Origin: Hinthialibacter sp964556895 | Lineage (GTDB): Bacteria; Hinthialibacterota; Hinthialibacteria; Hinthialibacterales; Hinthialibacteraceae | Direction: 5' to 3' | Length of the DNA: 64,000 bases | Assembly (NCBI GenBank): GCA_964556895.1 | Contig: CAZKYC010000005.1 | Span: 26,951-90,950 of the forward strand | Program-made: the position numbers and the translations under genes | Shown: piece by piece, positions 61,607 through 64,000 of the stretch | How positions within the stretch are numbered: position 1 is the first letter of the stretch | How the letters are laid out: each line of letters opens with the position of its first letter | Notes under the pieces: model-generated | What the model was told of the DNA's origin: nothing | The model's database searches: none | What the model saw: the letters and a program-made list of their open reading frames with translations, nothing else

Positions 61607-61642
61607 ACCGCCCCTATGGTTTCAATCAGGGGCGGTTTTTTG
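61607..61642 (+). terminator. Terminator of nuoI
   Basis: ACCGCCCCT and AGGGGCGGT pair around a 12-base loop, followed by a T-run. The T-run overlaps the first codons of the HicB remnant. Confidence 0.85.
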
Positions 61643-61749
61643 TTGAATGTCCGAGTTTACCTGGATGCGTTTCTCAGGGCAAAATGGAAGAAGAAGCGCT
61701 TCGAAACATTAAAGAAACGATTTCGGCTTGGCTTTGGGCGGAAGACTAA
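61633..61749 (+). pseudogene. HicB-type antitoxin remnant (C-terminal part)
   Basis: A 38-codon frame ends TAA at 61747-61749 and encodes FFVECPSLPGCVSQGKMEEE followed by ALRNIKETISAWL. This is the central part of the HicB/UPF0150 fold (typical: GGYVVECPDLPGCVSQGDTLEEALENIKEAI). The first 20-25 residues are replaced by the nuoI terminator, no start or ribosome site is visible, and no hicA is adjacent. I read it as the leftover of a toxin-antitoxin module. Confidence 0.7.
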
Positions 61750-61806
61750 AAGGCCATGGATGCCAATGACCAAAAACCGGGGCAATACACCATTCTTGTT
61801 TCGGTC

Positions 61807-61918
61807 TATAGTGGTTGCCAGAATTATGTGCGGATTGAGTTTACGTAACGGTATCTATCGCTGTCCGCCGCGGCGGATACGGGCGCGCTTTACGCACATT
61901 TTTTTGACAAACGCTCTA
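61807..61918 (+). repeat. R2 MITE-like dispersed repeat, copy 3
   Basis: This copy of about 112 bases runs from TATAGTGGTTGCC to TTTGACAAACGCTCTA. The central palindrome is GTCCGCCGCGGCGGATAC. R3 follows 12 bases later. Confidence 0.87.
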
Positions 61919-61930
61919 ATTCAATTTGAG

Positions 61931-61957
61931 AGAACGTATCCAAATCCCGGATGAGCC
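61931..61957 (+). repeat. R3 short dispersed repeat, copy 2
   Basis: This copy has 27 bases with one mismatch to 6737-6763 on the opposite strand. Confidence 0.7.
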
Positions 61958-62005
61958 AAAATTATTAAAGTAACTCACCATTTATTCCATTCCCTATGTT
62001 CTTCC

Positions 62006-62036
62006 AAAAAAAAACGCCGGGCGGACCGGCCCGGCG
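62006..62036 (-). terminator. Terminator of the Arg-Gly-Pro protein gene
   Basis: On the minus strand CGCCGGGC and GCCCGGCG pair around CGGTCC, followed by a run of T. It lies 45 bases after the stop at 62081. Confidence 0.88.
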
Positions 62037-62080
62037 CTGAGAATGGGGGAGCAGAAATCGAGTCTTGAAGATCGAGAGGG

Positions 62081-62887
62081 TTATTCTCGCGCTCGACTGT
62101 CTTCGAGTTGGTCTTCTAAGCGTTCAATCTGTTCTTTCAACCGTTCGATTGATTCGCCGAAATCATCGCCGCCGCCAAAGCGTGGGCCGCGGGGGCCGCG
62201 TGGTGCGTCATCGTCAAACCGGGGGCCGCGTGGGCCGCGGGGTGCGTCATCGTCAAACCGGGGGCCGCGTGGGCCGCGGGCCGGGCGTTCGATGGCTTTG
62301 TGGCAATGGGGGCACTCAAAGCCTTGCGGGCCACGGCCTCTCATTTCGCCTTTGCCAGCGCGAGGGCCGCGCTCATCGCCGCGAGCGACTGGGCCGCGGC
62401 GCTGCTGGCCAGGGCCGCGGTCAGCCATTGCCATACGGCGCGGGCCGCGTGGGCCGTCTTCGCGAAACTGGCGAACGCGCTCTTGATTGGCCCCGCGAAA
62501 CTGTTCGCGTTTGCCGCGCATCCATTCCTTGTCTTCTTCGGAGGCGTTTTCGCGATACTCGCGTACCAGTTGCGGGATGACCTCGCGTGGATGTTCGCCG
62601 TTTTCGATGCGCTCACGGGCTTCTTCAAATAATTCAGGTTTGCGCTCACGCAATTCACGCATGAATTCGCGTCCCGGCCGGGGTTGGCCTTCGCCGCGAA
62701 ACCGTTCGCCGCGCGCTGGCGGCGGGCCCTCATTAAATCCTAAAGCGATTGGCGCTTCGACAGCGGCTTCTTGTTCAACGTCTTGGGCGGACACTGGGGT
62801 GGTTGCGATGGCGAAATAGGCGACTGCCAGCGCGATTAAACAGACAAAAAATCCGATACGGCTCCATTCGTGGGTTGTTGGTTTCAT
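62081..62887 (-). CDS. Periplasmic Arg-Gly-Pro repeat protein with coiled-coil tail
   Basis: The 268-residue protein has an N-terminal signal or anchor (IGFFVCLIALAVAYFAIAT). Next comes a charged helical region (residues 75-130, REFMRELRERKPELFEEARE), then low-complexity RGP/GPR runs, a CPHC pair (ECPHCHKAIE), three 13-residue units of PRGPRGPRFDDDA type, and a short C-terminal coiled coil (SIERLKEQIERLEDQLEDSR). The repeat DNA (GGGGGCCGCGTGGGCCGCGG) is reflected in the codons. I do not recognise a family; composition suggests nucleic-acid or polyanion binding in the envelope, or a CpxP/Spy-like chaperone for the helical part. It has its own terminator. Confidence 0.65.
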   Translation of the reverse strand: MKPTTHEWSRIGFFVCLIALAVAYFAIATTPVSAQDVEQEAAVEAPIALGFNEGPPPARGERFRGEGQPRPGREFMRELRERKPELFEEARERIENGEHPREVIPQLVREYRENASEEDKEWMRGKREQFRGANQERVRQFREDGPRGPRRMAMADRGPGQQRRGPVARGDERGPRAGKGEMRGRGPQGFECPHCHKAIERPARGPRGPRFDDDAPRGPRGPRFDDDAPRGPRGPRFGGGDDFGESIERLKEQIERLEDQLEDSRARE

Positions 62888-63045
62888 GGTCTTAGTTCCT
62901 TCTGGTTTGAGTTTGTTGATTGCATTGAAAGCGGCCGCTTTATCTCTCTGATGGGTTAAACGCAGAGTAAATGAGTTTATTGAGTGTTTTCATTTCGTTT
63001 GTGGTTTTGATACAATTGTAATGATAAAGGAGCTGGCTCGCATCT

Positions 63046-63834
63046 ATGTTCAAGATTGGTTATATCTTCGTTTTAGGATTGAGTCTTTTGTCATCCCACG
63101 CAAAAGACCGGCCTCTACTCACCGTCCCCATTCCCAACCTGCCTGAGGGCGCCAAGGAGTTAGAACTGGTCTGGATTGAACCGGGCGCATTCATGATGGG
63201 CAGCAATGTCGGCGATCCGGATGAGCGCCCCATTCATCAAGTGACAATCACGAACGGGTTTTATCTCGGCAAGTATGAAGTCACCCAGGCGCAATACCAG
63301 GCGATTACCCAAAACAACATCTCGTTTTATTACGGCGACAACAAGCCCGTCGAGAACGTGCAATGGGTTGACGCCCAGGCGTTCATTGAAAATCTGAACC
63401 AAAAAGAACTGGGCTATCAGTTTCGTTTGCCGACCGAAGCCGAATGGGAACACGCCTGCCGCGCGGGAACAACTACCGAGTATTTCTGGGGCGACGGCGA
63501 TATAAACAACTACGCTTGGACTACACAATCAAATGTCAAAGGCACGAGCGAAGTGGGGCTGTTGCTGCCCAACCCCTGGGGATTGTATGACATGAGCGGA
63601 AACGTGTGGGAATGGTGCAGCGACATTTATAAGCGAACCTATTACGCCGAATCGCCTGGTATTGACCCCCAAGGCCCCGAGGGCGGCGTGTTTCGATCCG
63701 CCCGCGGCGGCAGTTGGTATAAGGGGCCGCAGTTAAGCCGCTCGGCAACGCGCATCGCCGCCGGGCCGCCCGACACCGGCGGCAGTCTGGGCTTTCGCCT
63801 CGCCGCGGATACTATACTCAACGTGACCCAATGA
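63046..63834 (+). CDS. SUMF1/FGE-sulfatase-domain protein, probably not a formylglycine enzyme
   Basis: A signal peptide (MFKIGYIFVLGLSLLSSHAK) precedes a SUMF1 fold: FMMGSNVGDPDERPIHQVTI, FYLGKYEVTQAQYQAIT, FRLPTEAEWEHACRAGTTTE, WGLYDMSGNVWEWCSDIY and ARGGSWYKGPQLSRSATR. True formylglycine-generating enzymes have two active-site Cys in the region after RGGS; here that segment has none (SWYKGPQLSRSATRIAA). So it is a SUMF1-domain protein of other function, such as a secreted binding or ergothioneine-synthase-like unit. AAAGGAG lies 13 bases before the ATG, a little far. The 166 bases after it to the window end show no gene. Confidence 0.87.
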   Translation: MFKIGYIFVLGLSLLSSHAKDRPLLTVPIPNLPEGAKELELVWIEPGAFMMGSNVGDPDERPIHQVTITNGFYLGKYEVTQAQYQAITQNNISFYYGDNKPVENVQWVDAQAFIENLNQKELGYQFRLPTEAEWEHACRAGTTTEYFWGDGDINNYAWTTQSNVKGTSEVGLLLPNPWGLYDMSGNVWEWCSDIYKRTYYAESPGIDPQGPEGGVFRSARGGSWYKGPQLSRSATRIAAGPPDTGGSLGFRLAADTILNVTQ

Positions 63835-64000
63835 TCATGACAATTCTTAAATGAATTGACTACAGGCGGCCTGCGATACAACCGTTTCAAACCCAAGACT
63901 TCTACCAAACCAGTCTCCACAATATGCTGAAAGGCATCTATTATTTTCATAAAAAACACACCATCCGGTTTTGAAACAAAAGCGCTTCGGCGATTACTGG

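Overview
The window is ordinary bacterial chromosome of roughly even base composition. The host looks Gram-negative: it encodes several beta-barrel outer-membrane proteins with terminal Phe, a Wzt-type polysaccharide exporter ATPase, NuoI and FliG. Dockerin/cohesin modules, FG-GAP repeats, a SUMF1-domain protein, PAS-rich hybrid kinases and short palindromic repeats suggest a free-living member of a poorly sampled phylum. The sequence alone does not fix the phylum. Two runs of exactly 100 N (32162-32261 and 32420-32519) show that this is a draft assembly.

Layout. 1-4.4 kb (minus): a GT-C membrane glycosyltransferase cut by the window edge, overlapping a dolichol-phosphate-mannose-synthase-like GT2, then fliG and a histone-H1-like DNA-binding protein. 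4.6-6.7 kb (plus): permease and binding protein of a sugar ABC importer without its ATPase. 7.0-11.7 kb (minus): tRNA-Val(GAC), thrS, infC (probable AUU start), rpmI, rplT, pheS; pheT is missing and repeats occupy its usual place. 11.9-15.6 kb: a 53-residue four-cysteine protein, separate coaB and coaC genes in inverted order, and an FG-GAP/dockerin-like secreted protein. 16-22.1 kb: a porin, trpE-trpG behind a clear promoter, a hybrid histidine kinase and tRNA-Leu(UAG). 22.4-29.9 kb (minus): a surface-polysaccharide locus (Wzt with C-terminal sugar-binding domain, tandem methyltransferase with coiled coil, GT4) plus a LON-domain protein. 30-34.3 kb: a beta-barrel protein and a large dockerin-dockerin-cohesin-(PT-rich) secreted protein broken only by the assembly gaps. 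34.5-40.7 kb (plus): GT4, sigma factor, FkbM methyltransferase, M61-like peptidase, CPBP protease. 41-51.2 kb: a beta-barrel protein, a second hybrid kinase, purE-purK, an isocitrate dehydrogenase predicted to use NAD, a truncated Gfo/Idh/MocA gene and an M32 carboxypeptidase. 51.2-52.0 kb: a tandemly duplicated palindromic repeat. 52.1-60.5 kb (minus): a second sigma factor and the heme cluster hemA-hemE-hemN-hemY-hemH-hemC. 60.9-64 kb: an orphan nuoI, a HicB remnant, an Arg-Gly-Pro-rich periplasmic protein and a SUMF1-domain protein.

How the genes work together. The heme cluster covers most steps from glutamyl-tRNA to protoheme; hemL, hemB and hemD are not here. In the polysaccharide locus the methyltransferase/coiled-coil protein and the Wzt C-terminal domain fit a design in which the chain end is capped, measured and then recognised for export, as in WbdD/Wzt systems. 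The GT2/GT-C pair fits synthesis and use of a lipid-linked sugar.

The most distinctive non-coding content is a set of dispersed short repeats in intergenic spaces. R1 is a palindromic family of about 180 bp with full, tandem and internally deleted copies. R2 is about 112 bp with imperfect terminal inverted repeats and three full copies. R3 is 27 bp with two copies. R4 is GC-rich with two copies. They look like non-autonomous mobile elements; no transposase is present in the window.
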